Assembly: GCA_963693285.1 (NCBI GenBank)
Contig: OY848917.1
Span: 23,132,245 to 23,196,244, forward strand
DNA from: Xestospongia muta
Taxonomy: Eukaryota > Porifera > Demospongiae > Haplosclerida > Petrosiidae
Length of the DNA stretch: 64,000 nucleotides
Direction of reading: 5' to 3'
The position numbers and the translations under genes are program-made. The notes under the pieces were generated by a model. It searched no databases. It saw nothing but the letters and a program-made list of their open reading frames with translations, and was not told the DNA's origin. This document shows, piece by piece, positions 1 through 11,500 of this stretch; positions within the stretch are counted from its first letter, which is position 1, and each line of letters begins with the position of its first letter.

Positions 1-608
1 GATATAACAACCTATTGATGTTCAACAGATATCCCTTCATTGTTCATGAGAAGCTACAGTACTGTACAGAGCTTATTTACCCCTTTAAGCGACAGTAACA
101 CTCAGTATCACCTGGACGATCATTGATCACGTGACCCAGTCAGGTATTCGGTAATACTATACAGCCCGTAGCAGCAGCAGCAGAGACTCCAAATTTTTAC
201 TATGGATAGAGTAAGGTTCTAGCTATGTGTGGGAGGGATCCTGTATAAACAGCTTGAATTTGTAGCGTTGGTAGGGCATTGACCGAACGTTTGTTCACTC
301 GACCAAAGATCAGTGTTTTCGGTCGGCCCGTTTTAAAAGCTCTGGTGCAAAAATGCAACTTGCTAAGACTGTGATTTTTTGTATGCTATATCAGAAGGCT
401 GTGTTGTTGTTGCCAAGCAGCAAAAATCCTGTATTGCATCATTCCACTTTGAGAAATTGTGTCCGATAATATGTGGTAGCTTAACATTGGTGCCTTACTC
501 TACTACAATATAGGTGGGATTACATCTAACAATATATTTCTAAAATGTAAACTCTGACCTCTAAAGGGATGTATATCAAATATTATTATTATTTTTTAAT
601 CACTATTG
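1..608. other. Intergenic; CAG triplet run and 3' flank of the MBOAT gene
   Basis: No coding region is recognisable. A short CAG run lies at 171-183. Bases about 476-600 form the downstream flank of the minus-strand acyltransferase gene and are clearly similar to about 9862-9970, the same flank of the broken second copy. This marks where that duplication starts. Confidence 0.5.
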
Positions 609-2690
609 TTAAGTAGGTGTATTACTGCAATAAGTCAATAACCAGTTGAGTGTAAACCATAATATCACCATCACATGACCTATCCAGTATACTGAGCTCA
701 TAAACTAGAATAACAGGATATAAACAGACAAAATATAATTGATAATTTATATACCATACTGCAGTCTTCCCATGAGAGTAACAAAAAGCATATGTATCCA
801 TACATCATCAGTATATAATGTAATAAACACAAACACGTCCAGACTGGTATAAGAAAAGGCCAAGAGAGGTCTTTTAGATTAATCCACTGTTTAGTAATGG
901 ATATGAACTAAATTCGAAAATAAATATTACAGTACTACAACTAAGCCTATTACCTGCCTCTCTGCTGCAAGAGCAATGAACTGAGTTGAAAAATAGATAA
1001 AATAACCAGACCAAGGGCCATGCCACAAAGTCAAAAACAACAATGTTATAAAGCGAGATAAGTCTTGATTACCCATCCACTTAAGACGTTTATAGACATA
1101 ACTGTACAATGACATGAACATATTATTATAATAACATCACTTACATAACCACCCATTTATTAGTTTGTATATTCCAAGATTGAAAGATTCCCTATTAATT
1201 TAACAGTTTAAAAAGTAATTATCATGGTTTCCAACTGACCTGAAAACTTATATTTTGTTTATAGAAAGCAAAGTTCACATTTTGGAGAGCTGTCCAATCT
1301 GTGGAACCATCAGATCTAACACCGTTGTAAGATATTCCAGTTATAATACAGCTTCCTTCCTATAATAGTCCAAGAGCAATTTAAGTACTACACCTGACTG
1401 TCCTTACTGCTATTAGCCAAACTACAAAGAGTCGGCCCCACATTATATGTGTTCCTATTACTATCATTATAACAAGTTTAGTGACAAATGGTTTTCCCTA
1501 AAAACACATTCAAATTATAGATGTGTTAATTAAATTCACACTCTTACTCTATAGTCTTCACTTAAAATATACTTCAATGGATAATATCTATTGAATAAAG
1601 AGCTTATTGCAGTGAATGTTAGTGCCTGAGAGAGACATGACATTACTGGCATAATTCTAACAGGACAATTTTAGTATAACACAAAATTTATAAATATTGC
1701 TTTACCTACTACCAGCTTTCTTGTCATCATACAAACACCTTGAAACAAATTGTTGATATCGTTTAAAACTAATCTGTAGAAAATGAAACTATTGAATATT
1801 ATTAAATTAATATACCTGTGGTCCAACAAAGACTGACCCAAAGAAAACACAGAAACCTAGTACCTATATAACTAAGTGTTATAACAAGATTCAACAAAGA
1901 TAGTCTTACTTCAATAAATGGAGGAAGTGCAGAGATACAAGTTTCCTTCTCTTCTTTGCTAAGAGTGGACTAGAGAGAATGAGTATTAGTTGTGACCTAT
2001 ATCAGTCTTACTTTTCTTTTATTACCATCATATAAATTATATGCCAATCCTAAATGAAAGTTGTCTTTAATTTAAGATATATAGAATAATAGAATAACTT
2101 ACCTATTAATTTTAGTACCAAGACACAATGGGGTTGAGTCCAATTTATTGAAAAAATATCAGAAATAAACGAATATCCTATTATCGCATGACTCTATTAC
2201 AGCATTTATAATATAGCTAACTCTGTGTATATATAGTTCATACCATTGTCATGATCCATGTTAGAAATAGAGACAACTTTGTACCACCCAAAAGAGAGAG
2301 AACGCTATAAACAGCGACAATATCTACTACTATATGCCATATAGAGGCTCCTTGATGATTAACAATTGATGCACGTATAGATAAATTAAAAACAATGTAT
2401 GAACTCACCATAAACAAAATACAACAATCCAATGCCACTAACAGAGAAGAAAATGTTCTAAAATGTAGTGTAGTAATTCAAACATTTTATTATATAACTC
2501 TCAACACCTGAATCCATGCTGATTGCACTGACACAAATGAACGGTAGATGAGCGCAAGTGGATAGGCTACCTTTACGTATAAATTAATATTTGACATATC
2601 AAATTATTTACCACAAAACAACCCAACAATAACGCGAACCTCTTCTTCTGGAATATTTAAGAGAAGGGACAAACTTACCACCGAGGACAT
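609..2690 (-). CDS. LPCAT3/MBOAT5-like lysophospholipid acyltransferase, 16 exons
   Basis: Predicted ER membrane O-acyltransferase that re-acylates lysophospholipids, by membership of the MBOAT family (LPCAT3/MBOAT5 branch). Sixteen exons on the minus strand splice in consistent phase to 446 residues plus stop: 2612-2690, 2508-2566, 2409-2457, 2244-2350, 2103-2193, 2012-2049, 1910-1969, 1816-1863, 1706-1773, 1548-1656, 1408-1497, 1240-1359, 1145-1191, 954-1101, 755-886, 609-704. Recognisable motifs in order are YPLALIYR near the N-terminus, INWTQPHCVL, FVGPQ, GISYNG, the WNIQTNKW segment holding the conserved Asn, and LTLWHGPWSGY holding the catalytic His. The length is close to human LPCAT3 (about 487). 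All introns begin with GT and end with AG, and most are about 50-70 bases. The start is the first ATG that splices in frame to the YPLAL exon. The exact substrate is inferred from family only. Confidence 0.85.
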
Positions 2691-3425
2691 CCTAGAGACT
2701 GCTCATAGACGAGTCTTTTCCTTATAAATTATGTTTTAGTTTCCTCTCAATAACAAACTTGGCAGCTTATTTAATCATATTCAAATTTGAGAGGGAATTT
2801 TAAAATATGGTAGAGTATATATAGTATATGTATATAATGTAGTCTACAATAGTGGTAAAAACGCAGTAGATGAATGAATATCAGAATTATAGTGTCAATC
2901 TCAACCATCAAAACTGTTTATATATTTGATAATAAACAAAGATGCACTATCTAGTTCTCTTTTGCTGCTTTCGTTTACAGAGTTATACATACTATAGCAA
3001 ATGGAGTCTACTCTATGTCCACAGCATCAACTATTGTTAACATAAGTTTATGAACTACTATACTACTATGGTAGGTTCAATATTCTTTAACATTATGATA
3101 ATGATTTATGAATGGTTAAAATACAGACCACTATCATACATGTTTCTTGTCTCTCTTTCAACTATGATTCAAATTCTGTTACCATGGCAACATCTTTTCT
3201 TTCAAGGTCTGTTAATAGTCTTTTATTTTCTGTTAGGATAAGTGTACTAATTCTTGTGTCACATAATATAATAGGGACGTCTTCGGTCTAGTGTATAACT
3301 GGTCCATTGTAGACTGGATTTACTTAATAGGAGGATCTGTTGGATCTGAATGAAATGGATGTAGCCTGAATACATTGGGGGAGAATAGACACGAGGTTCA
3401 GTATCTTCTGTGTTGATATACTCAG
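2691..3425. other. Upstream region of the MBOAT gene; no supported gene
   Basis: AT-rich sequence. It should contain the MBOAT promoter, but no clear TATA or initiator element stands out. A 63-residue hydrophobic plus-strand ORF at 3050-3241 has no recognisable motif, and I do not call it a gene. Confidence 0.4.
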
Positions 3426-3758
3426 ATGTCATCTAAACTAAGAGTGAAGTTTCTGAAGAGGTTGAATGAAGGGCCAGGTGTTTTAATCATCATGCAAGAC
3501 ACTCATACTTTGGCACAGTCTTTAGTGGACTCATGTTATAATTGCTGGTTTAAGAAAGTGTTAGCAATTAATGGGTCCATAAACCTACTTAATCCGTTAC
3601 TGACTGCTGGTAATGTAGTTATCAAGGAAGAAAATGAAAAGTTGCTAAAATTCTTTTGGAGTGAGAAAACCATGGAGATGTGCTCTAGAGAAACATCCTC
3701 TCCTGGTAGAAGATCACCTAGGTCAGAATTGTTCATCACAGGGAGTAAGAAAAGGTGA
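3426..3758 (+). CDS. Hypothetical protein, 110 residues
   Basis: The open frame starts with a true ATG and ends at TGA; the product is basic at both ends (MSSKLRVKFLKR... GSKKR). I do not recognise it. There is no signal peptide, membrane segment or known motif. It stands alone between the MBOAT gene and a minisatellite. It could be a chance ORF, an exon of an unknown gene or a transposon fragment. Confidence 0.25.
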   Translation: MSSKLRVKFLKRLNEGPGVLIIMQDTHTLAQSLVDSCYNCWFKKVLAINGSINLLNPLLTAGNVVIKEENEKLLKFFWSEKTMEMCSRETSSPGRRSPRSELFITGSKKR

Positions 3759-4116
3759 AGACAGATAAGCACAGTTAAAATTTGTGTGAGTCATTGGATG
3801 CAGGGATCAACTCCCTGTATCCTGAGATATATAGGGAAGGGATTAGAAACATATAATTTTGTGTAACATCTGTGTTGGACCTCTGCTCATCCTACACGAA
3901 CATGTGCCATGTATTTTAATAACATCCAAAGAAGATGAATATGTCTCCATAGCTTGTTTTTAATTCAGTGAAGAACTTGTTATAACCTGGTAAGTATATA
4001 TAATTGAATGTATAATTATATGTAGTAGTTATGTTGCTATACATATCGTTACCTAGGAAGATAACAAAGATGACATCAAACAAGTATCAGCAGATGTGCA
4101 TGTAAATATTAACAGC
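3759..4116. other. No gene seen
   Basis: AT-rich sequence between the hypothetical ORF and the minisatellite. I see no motif, repeat or coding signal. Confidence 0.4.
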
Positions 4117-4724
4117 TCTAATGGAAGAGTGTAACTTCAATAGTCATGTCCTAGAAGTTCTAACGGAGGAGTGTGACTTCAACTGTCACGTGCTACGGGT
4201 TCTAATGAAGGACTGTCATATCCCAGGGGTACTAAAGGAGGAGTGTGACTTCAACTGTCATGTGCTGGAGTTCTAATGAAGGACTATCATATGCCAGGGG
4301 TACTAAAGGAGGTGTGTGACTTCAACTGTCATGTGCTGGAGTTCTAATGAAGGACTATCATATGCCAGGGGTACTAAAGGAGGAGTGTGACTTCAACTGT
4401 CATGTGCTAGGGGTTCTAATGGAGGACTATCATATGCCTGGGGTACTAAAGGAGGAGTGTGACTTCAACTGTCATGTGCTGGGAGTTCTAATGAAGGACT
4501 GTCATATGCCAGGGGTACTAAAGGAGAAGTGTGATTTCAACTGTCATGTGCTAGGGGTTCTAATGGAGGACTGTCATATGCCTGGGGTACTAAAGGAGGA
4601 GTATGACTTCAACTGTCATGTGCTAAGGGTTCTAATGGAGGACTGTCATATGCCAGGGGTACTAAAGGAGGAGTGTGACTTCAACTGTCATGTGCTAGGG
4701 GTTCTAATGGAGGAGTGTGACTAA
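4117..4724 (+). repeat. Minisatellite with a unit of about 72 bp
   Basis: The phrase CATATGCCAGGGGTACTAAA recurs seven times from about 4207 to 4660 at about 72-base spacing. Diverged partial units lie at the left end. Each unit joins two related parts, so a shorter ancestral repeat is likely. From 4347 on, the unit length is a multiple of three and the plus strand stays open for 125 codons with a 24-residue period (PGVLKEECDFNCHVLGVLME-like). Earlier units carry one-base deletions that break the frame. I regard it as non-coding, though an exon of a repeat protein cannot be excluded. Confidence 0.85.
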
Positions 4725-4736
4725 GTTCTCAGTCAG

Positions 4737-5113
4737 TAATACTCATAATCCTCTGGGATGCCTACATTTACCTTCACATAAACTTAATAAGACATTTTGC
4801 TGCAACAAACTACTATGACAGTCAAGTCAAAACTTACAATTATGTTGGTGATGTTGGGTATTGTTTATTGTTTTTCTTATTTCCTGTCTTTGGTCTACTC
4901 ACTGATGTAAAGACAGGTAGATATAAAATGATAATTACTGGTGTGTACTTCTCTTTTGCTACTTGGATAACTTGTGGAATAGCAGTTATTGTCAATAAAA
5001 TTTTAAACATTGATGTATTATATTGGTCAGTTTTGGGTCTTGAATACTTTCTACAAGTAATTGGGTACAGTATGTTGGTATGTACACAACACTACATATT
5101 GTATCTGTTATAA
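4737..5113 (+). pseudogene. N-terminal fragment of a POT-family transporter
   Basis: The plus strand encodes the first roughly 115 residues of the transporter family seen intact at 17510-19012 and 22440-23951 (LRHFAATNYYDSQVK, FLFPVFGLLTDVKTGRYK, MIITGVYFSF). Homology stops after the IGYSML position. It is replaced by a tail (about 5075-5155) that also ends the minus-strand fragments at 6540 and 11177. The fragment is opposite in orientation to the intact genes. There is no usable start and the rest of the protein is absent. Confidence 0.8.
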
Positions 5114-5204
5114 TTGTACTTATTGCTTTTAGTTCAAGTATAGGGCTCTCTAACAATCAATTTATAACAAGAAGTTCCTTATTATCATTCAATGCATAAA
5201 GGTA

Positions 5205-5305
5205 TATCAAAGCATCCCAGAGGATTATCAGTATTACTGACTGAGAACTTATACTTTGATTGTCAGACTTTCTCTGATGAGAACTACATACTTTCATTGG
5301 TAATT
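5205..5305 (-). pseudogene. Tiny N-terminal POT-family fragment
   Basis: On the minus strand this piece matches the region around SQSVILIIL near the N-terminus of the intact transporters (bases about 5211-5260), followed by a degraded version of the start region. No other part of the gene follows. It lies back to back with the plus-strand fragment at 4737-5113. Confidence 0.6.
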
Positions 5306-5771
5306 GACCTTCAAACTCACAAAGAATTAACACGCTCTAGAAACTATTAAGTCAGTTTAGCTGTATAAAATGTGTATACCAGGCAGTTTGTTCTAGCTAC
5401 TGTAGCTAGTGTAGTTATATCGTGACTATTGATCAATAGATAGTAATGAAATACAAGATGAAATAATACACATTGGGAAATTAAAGTAATGTTTGTTAAG
5501 AGCATACATTATATGACATTAATATGTGTATATTGCATAATTATGTGTGTAAGTGTGTGTATGTGTGTATATACATGAACATATATGCATAATGTATACT
5601 TTTGAATGTTTTCTTAGTAACGTTACTGAAATTCTTAATCTTTACTATTCATCTTGCATTTCAATATAACATATATGCCACGGAGGTGGTAACAATGCCT
5701 TTGTAGGGGTGGCACATTGTTCTTTCTTATTATTTATTCTTTTTTTGTATCATTTATTTTTTCCATAATAA
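5306..5771. other. No gene seen; TG-rich stretch
   Basis: Resembles the AT-rich upstream flanks of the other transporter copies (gagcatata-type phrases). It contains a short alternating TG/TA stretch at about 5537-5572. No coding signal. Confidence 0.4.
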
Positions 5772-6500
5772 CTATAAAACTAGTATGTTGACTTCATTTT
5801 CTCTTACACGTAACTTGTAATGTTTAGCTAGTATCATAAACACTACCAGTATGATGACAATAATCACACTCTTGTAAACATAATAAAAAAGACTTTGACA
5901 GATTATATCATTTTCACATTTAAATGGAAACTTGCCATTAATATTAACTGCTAATCCAATTGCAAATGCTGCAAACCACATCCCAACCATCAACCCTCTC
6001 ATTTCATGTGGAGACTGAGCTATTGTGAACTCCAATGATGTAGGAAGAATTAAAGCAAATGAAATTCCATATAAAACTTTAGGAACAATGATTGCTTTGT
6101 ATGAAGTTGTATTCTGTTTACAAGAAACAACATGACATAATATAGTTGAGCTGATAAAGCAACAACAAGTCCCAGATCAATTCTCTTAAGCATACTTTGA
6201 ATATGTTTGACAAGATGTTTATACAACATCAGAAGATAGAGAATGATTAAAAGTAAAGCAACACCAAAGTATAAAGTGTCATTTAATATATTGTAAGAAA
6301 GAAATTGTGAGTTATCATATGAAGTGTGAAATTTAAAAAGCCTGATTTCCTCACCACACATGAGACCTATGACTGAAACAAAGAGAAGTATCAATTGTAG
6401 TACTGTCTTCACATTTTCTACTTGTTCCTCTAAGAAGGGTGCGCCATATTTTTCCTTACCTAAGTCCAGTCGTGAAGGGTACTCCACCATGAAGACCATC
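5772..6500 (-). pseudogene. C-terminal half of a POT-family transporter, frameshifted
   Basis: Two minus-strand frames together cover the second half of the transporter: 6050-6499 (YPSRLDLGKEKYGAPF through the middle helices) and 5772-6035 (EFTIAQSPHEMRGLMVGMW to RVRENEVNI). A frameshift separates them. The C-terminal tail is shortened to ILVL. The N-terminal half is absent, and the sequence at 6500-6540 is unrelated. Probably non-functional. Confidence 0.8.
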
Positions 6501-6539
6501 TCTTTATGCTTTGAACAATAATGAAGAACTTGTTATAAA

Positions 6540-6860
6540 TTAAGTGTTAGAGGGCCCTATACTTGAACTAAAAGCAATAAGTACAATTATAACAGATACA
6601 ATATATAGTGTTGTGTACATCCCAACATACTGTGCCCAATTACTTGTGGAAAGTATCCAAGACCCAAAACTGACCAATATAATACATCAATGTTTATATA
6701 TACATTGATAATAGCTGCTATGTCAAAAGTTATCCAAGAAGCAAAAGAGAAGTACACACCAGTAATTATCATTTTATATCTACCTGTCTTTAAATCACCA
6801 AGTAGACCAAAAACAGGAAATAAGAAAAAATGAAACAATATCCAAATCACCAACATAAAG
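6540..6860 (-). pseudogene. N-terminal fragment of a POT-family transporter
   Basis: Minus-strand bases 6587-6856 encode the second to fourth helices of the family (FPVFGLLGDLKTGRYK, SFASWITF, VLYWSVLGLGYF). They end in the same foreign tail (6527-6610) as the fragments at 11177 and, inverted, at 5075-5155. No start codon region and no C-terminal half are attached. Confidence 0.8.
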
Positions 6861-7215
6861 GCAAGAACATCACATTAATCACTCTATATATATAGAAAAT
6901 TTATAGAATGATGATCAGAACCATTGTCAGTCCTTTGCATCAGCATTTAAAAGACTAGCACATGAAAGTGACATGCATTGATAATAAGTTGGCATGTTGA
7001 AACTCTCCTCTTCTATCACAGCTCTTCTCAAAGTTGCTGAAATATAATTATAGTAATTTATATTAAGGTATGCACTAAATATTGTTACCACAAGTGCTAC
7101 AGAAGTGTCAAGAAGTTTTAGAAATGTCTTATTGTTGCCAATACAACATGGTTGCTTTCTTTATATTCAACAATAGCAACAATAATGAAATTTAGTATTG
7201 TTAGTATAAAACTTC
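6861..7215. other. Duplicated non-coding flank
   Basis: Non-coding sequence similar to about 11500-11850 and in part to 16970-17200, all lying at the same place relative to transporter fragments. It is duplicated flank rather than a gene. Confidence 0.5.
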
Positions 7216-8526
7216 CTACATATGAAACTTGCCATTAATATTAACTGCTAATCCAATTGCAAATGCTGCAAACCACATCCCAACCATCAACCCTCTCATT
7301 TCATGTGGAGACTGAGCTATTGTGAACTCCAATGATGTAGGAAGAATTAAATCAAATGAAATTCCATATAAAATTTCAGGAACAATGATTGCTTTGTATG
7401 AAGTTGTATTCAAATGAAGAAACTTTAACTGTTTACAAGAAAATAAGATTACATAATAAAGTTGAGCTGGTAAAGCAAAAACAAGTCCCAGACCAATTCT
7501 CTTAAGAATACTTGGAATATACTTTACAAGATGTTTATACAACATCAGAAGATAGAGAATGATTAGAAGTAAAGCAACACCAAAGTGTAAAGCATTATAT
7601 AATACATAGCAAGAAAGAAAATGTGAATTATCATATGAAGTGTGAAAGTTAAAAAGCCTAACTTCATCACCATACATAAGACCTACTAGTGAAACAAAGA
7701 GAGGTATCAATCGTAGTACTGTCTTCACATTCTCTACTTGTTCCTCTGAGAAGGGTCCACCTAATTTTTCCTTACCTAAGTCTAGTCGTGATGGATAGTC
7801 CTCCTCCCAATATGTCAAGGCACTATGATTCCTGGGATATTTGTTCTTTCCAGCATAGTTGAGTACTTTAGCAATAATTTTCACAGGATTAATAATGTGA
7901 GGTGTAGTATCTAGCCAATGTTTGAAGAGAAAGTTACTGACAATAACTGTGGATACAGATACACCTGATACTACATATGAGAAGATATAAAATTCTTTCA
8001 GCAAACATTTAACAACTTCCAAAATTTCATACACTATTGGTATAGCCACAAAATGCCAATAAATGACAACACTCAGTTTATCAGCAGAAGCTCCTATTAT
8101 CTGATCAATGTTAAATTGTACAATATTGGAGCGAAAACTACCATACCCAATTACTTATAGAAAGTATGCAAGACACAAAACTGACCAATATAATGCATCA
8201 ATGTTTAAATATACATTTACAATAACTGCTATGCCAAAAGTTATCCAAGAAAGAAAAGAGAAGTACACACCAGTAATTATCATTTTATATCTACCTGTCT
8301 TCACATCAGTGAGTATACCAAAGACAAGAAATAGCAAAAAAATTAAACAATATCCAACATCACTAACATAACTGTAAGTTTTGACTTGACTGTCATAGTA
8401 GCTTGTTGCTGCAAAATGTCTTAGTAAGTTTATGTGAAGGTACATCAAAGCATCCCAGGGAATAATTAGTATTACTGACTGAGAACTTACACATTGGGTA
8501 CTAGTCTTTCTTTTAGAACAACACAT
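7216..8526 (-). pseudogene. Nearly full-length POT-family transporter pseudogene
   Basis: One minus-strand frame runs from the second Met codon (8526) through ten to eleven of the twelve helices. It is interrupted by a single nonsense codon at 8152-8154, where the intact genes have CAA (Gln of YFLQVIGY) and this copy has TAA. The normal first ATG has become ATT. The C-terminus is lost: after VNINGKF the sequence leaves the family and stops at 7216. The central loop (YWEEDYPSRLDLGKEK) and the EFTIAQSPHEMRG motif are preserved, so decay is recent apart from the truncation. Confidence 0.85.
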
Positions 8527-8874
8527 CTTCAATGGTGATTAATCTTAGATATAACTGACAAAGTATATACATGCTTCACAAATTTATAATGTTAGTTTAA
8601 CTATATAAAATATACCAAGCAGTATGTTTTAGCCAGTGTGTATGTAATTTTACTTTAACTATTCATCAAAAGATAATAAGGAAAAGCAAGATGAATATTA
8701 CAGTAAATATTGGGAATTCCAGTGTTGTAGAGCATATATTGTATGTATTATTATTATATATGTGCATGTGTGTATATGTTGAATCCATGTACTTAGAGTA
8801 TATGTACCTTAAATGAAGCAATCTGATTGGTCAGTTTGAAGTTCGTAAATCAAGTAGAATACATTTGACAATAG
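8527..8874. other. Upstream flank of transporter pseudogene; no gene
   Basis: AT-rich sequence related to the upstream flanks of the other transporter copies. No coding region is recognised. Confidence 0.4.
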
Positions 8875-9560
8875 TTACGACACCAGTATGATGACAATAA
8901 TCACACTCTTGTAAACATAATAATAAAGACTTTGGCAGATTATATCACCTTCACATTTAAAGGGGTACTTGCTATTAATATTCACTGCTATTCCAATTGC
9001 AAATGCTGCAAACCACATCCCAACCATAAACTCTCTCATTTCATGTGGAAACCTAGCTATTGTGAACTCCAATAATGTTGGAAGATTTAAAGCAAATGAA
9101 ATTCCATGTAATATTTCTGGAACAATGATTCCTTTGTATGAAGTTGTATTCAAATGAAGAAACTCTTTACAAGAAAACAAGATGACATAATATAGTGGAG
9201 CTGATAAAGCAAAAACAAGTCCCAGACCAATTCTCTTAAGCATACTTGGTATATGCTTTACAAGATGTCTATTCAACATCAGAAGATAGAAAATGATTAG
9301 AAGTAAAGCAACACCAAAGTATAAAGTGTCACTTAATATATAGCAAGAAAGAAATTGTGAATTGTCATATGAAGTGTGAAATTTAAAAAGCCTGATTTCC
9401 TCACCACACATGAGACCTATCACTGAACAAAGAGAAGTATCAATTGTAGTACTGTCTTCACATTTTCTACTTGCTCCTCTGAGAAGGGTGCGCCATATTT
9501 TTCCTTACCTAAGTCTAGTCGTGAAGGGTAGTCCTCCTTCCAATATGTTAAGGCACTACG
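8875..9560 (-). pseudogene. C-terminal half of a POT-family transporter
   Basis: The minus-strand frame 8875-9423 encodes the second half of the transporter (IGLMCGEEIRLFKFHTSYD to YYYVYKSVIIVIIL) and ends inside the last helix. A frameshift near 9425 separates it from the preceding loop at about 9430-9550 (LDLGKEKYG-type residues). The N-terminal half and the C-terminal tail are missing. It is most like the fragment at 5772-6500, sharing the CGEEIRLFKFHTSYDNSQ variant. Confidence 0.8.
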
Positions 9561-9984
9561 ATTACTTAGCATATTAGTAATAAATGCTAGTAATTGTTAT
9601 ATTTGACCTGTATAATCTATCTTGTTATTGTATAGAATTGAATTGAACCACATGCAAAATCTAAATCAAAATTATAAAAAAGAGGTGGAGAACTAAAAGA
9701 AGTGCTTTCAAATATTGTTGATGATACATTTGATCAGAGGAGAAAAGATATCTCTTTGAAAAGACCATAGTGACATCAATGAGGTTATGTTTATCAAGAA
9801 ATTAAATGATGCTTACATACGTTAATTATATAGCATTTATTTATAGTGATGTGATGTAATTCAAAAGCGTTCATGCCACTACTACAATATAGGTTGCATT
9901 ATATCTACCAAGATATTTTTAAAATGTAAACTCTGACTGTTAAAATGGTGCATATCAAATATTATTATTAATTTATAATCATTA
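9561..9984. other. No gene; start of the second MBOAT copy flank
   Basis: Bases 9561-9860 show nothing recognisable. From about 9862 the sequence parallels 476-600, the 3' flank of the MBOAT gene. Confidence 0.4.
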
Positions 9985-11170
9985 TTGTTAAATAGGTGTA
10001 TTACTGCAATAAGTCAATAACCAGTTGAGTGCAAACCATAACATCAGTATCACATGACCTATCCAATATACTGAGCTCATAAACTAGAATAACAGGATAT
10101 AAACAGACAAAGTATAATTGACAATTTATATATACCTTACTGCAGTCTTCCCATGATAGTAACATAAAGCATATGAATGCATATCTTATTACTATATTAT
10201 GTAATAAATACAAACACATCCAGACTGGTATAAAAAAAGGCCAAGAGAAGTCTTTTAGATTAACAAACTGTTTAGTAATGGATATGAACTAAATTCGAAA
10301 ATAAGTATTACAGTACTACAACTAAGCTTATTACCTGCCTCTCTACTGCAGAAGCAATGAACTGAATTGAAAAAAAGATAAAATAACCAGACCAAGTGCC
10401 ATGCCATTAAGTCAAAAACAACAATGTTATAAAGCGAGATAAGTCTTGATTACCCATCCACTTAAGACGTTTATAGACATAACTGTACAATGACATGAAC
10501 ATATTATTATAATAACATCACTTACATAGCCACCCATTTATTAGTTTGTATATTCCAAGATTGAATGGATCTCTATTAATTTAACAGTTTAATAAATAAT
10601 TAGCAAGGCTTACAACTGACCCAAAAACTTATATTTTGTACATACGAACAAAAGGTTACATTTTGGAGAGCTGTCCAATCTGTGGAACCATTAGATCTAA
10701 CACCATTATAAGATATCCCTGTTATAATACAGCTTCCTTCCTATAATAGTCCAAGAACAATTTAAGTACTACACCTAATTGTCCTTACTGCTATTAGCCA
10801 AACTACAATGTATCGGCCCAACTGTATTTGTGTTCCTATTACTATCATTATACCAATTTTAGTGACAAATGGTTTTCCCTAAAAACACATTCAAATTACA
10901 GATCTGTTAATTAAATTCACACTCTTACTCTATAGTCTTCATTTAAAATATACTTCAACGGATAATATCTATTGAATAAAGAGCTTATTAGATGTTAGAA
11001 AAAGAGACAACTTTGTACCACCCAAAAGAGAGAGAACGCTATAAACAGCGACAATATCTACTACTATATGTCATATAGAGGGTCCTTGATGATTAACAAT
11101 TGATGCACGTATAGATAAATTAAAAGCAATGTATGAACTTACCATAAACAAAGTACAACAATCCAATGCC
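9985..11170 (-). pseudogene. Truncated copy of the LPCAT3-like MBOAT gene
   Basis: Bases 9985-10990 parallel exons 10-16 of the gene at 609-2690, including exon-intron boundaries. At about 10990 the exon 10 homology jumps directly to sequence matching exons 4 and 3 (about 11000-11170), so exons 5-9 are deleted. Exons 1 and 2 are absent; the homology ends at about 11170 where a transporter fragment begins. The catalytic-His exon is altered (the position matching LTLWHG reads as a changed frame near 10400). Non-functional. Confidence 0.75.
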
Positions 11171-11174
11171 AATA

Positions 11175-11500
11175 ACAAACTTGTTATAAATTAAGTGTTA
11201 GAGGGCCCTATACTTGAACTAAAAGCAATAAGTACAATTATAACAGATACAATATGTAATGTAATGTTGTGTACATTCCAACATACTGTACCCAATTACT
11301 TGTAGAAAGTATCCAAGACCCAAAACTGACCAATATAATACATCAATGTTTATATATACATTGATAATAGCTGCCATGCCACATGTTACCCAAGAAGCAA
11401 AAGAGAAGTACACACCAATAATTATCATTTTATATCTACCTGTCTTTACATCAGTGAGTAGACCAAAAACAGGAAATAAGAAAAAATGAATCAATATCCA
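11175..11500 (-). pseudogene. N-terminal fragment of a POT-family transporter
   Basis: Same structure as the fragment at 6540-6860: minus-strand bases 11219-11494 encode FPVFGLLTDVKTGRYK through VLYWSVLGLGYFLQVIGYSML and then run into the shared foreign tail. It is joined directly to the MBOAT pseudogene on its left, so the two were rearranged together. Confidence 0.8.

Noticed and set aside
2238..2438. 66-codon minus-strand ORF read as a single protein
   Set aside because: It runs through a short intron between exons 3 and 4 of the MBOAT gene; the spliced frame is a much better match to the family.
4117..4724. Possible CRISPR-like array
   Set aside because: Units of 72 bases are contiguous and similar throughout, with no unique spacers, in a eukaryotic context: a minisatellite.
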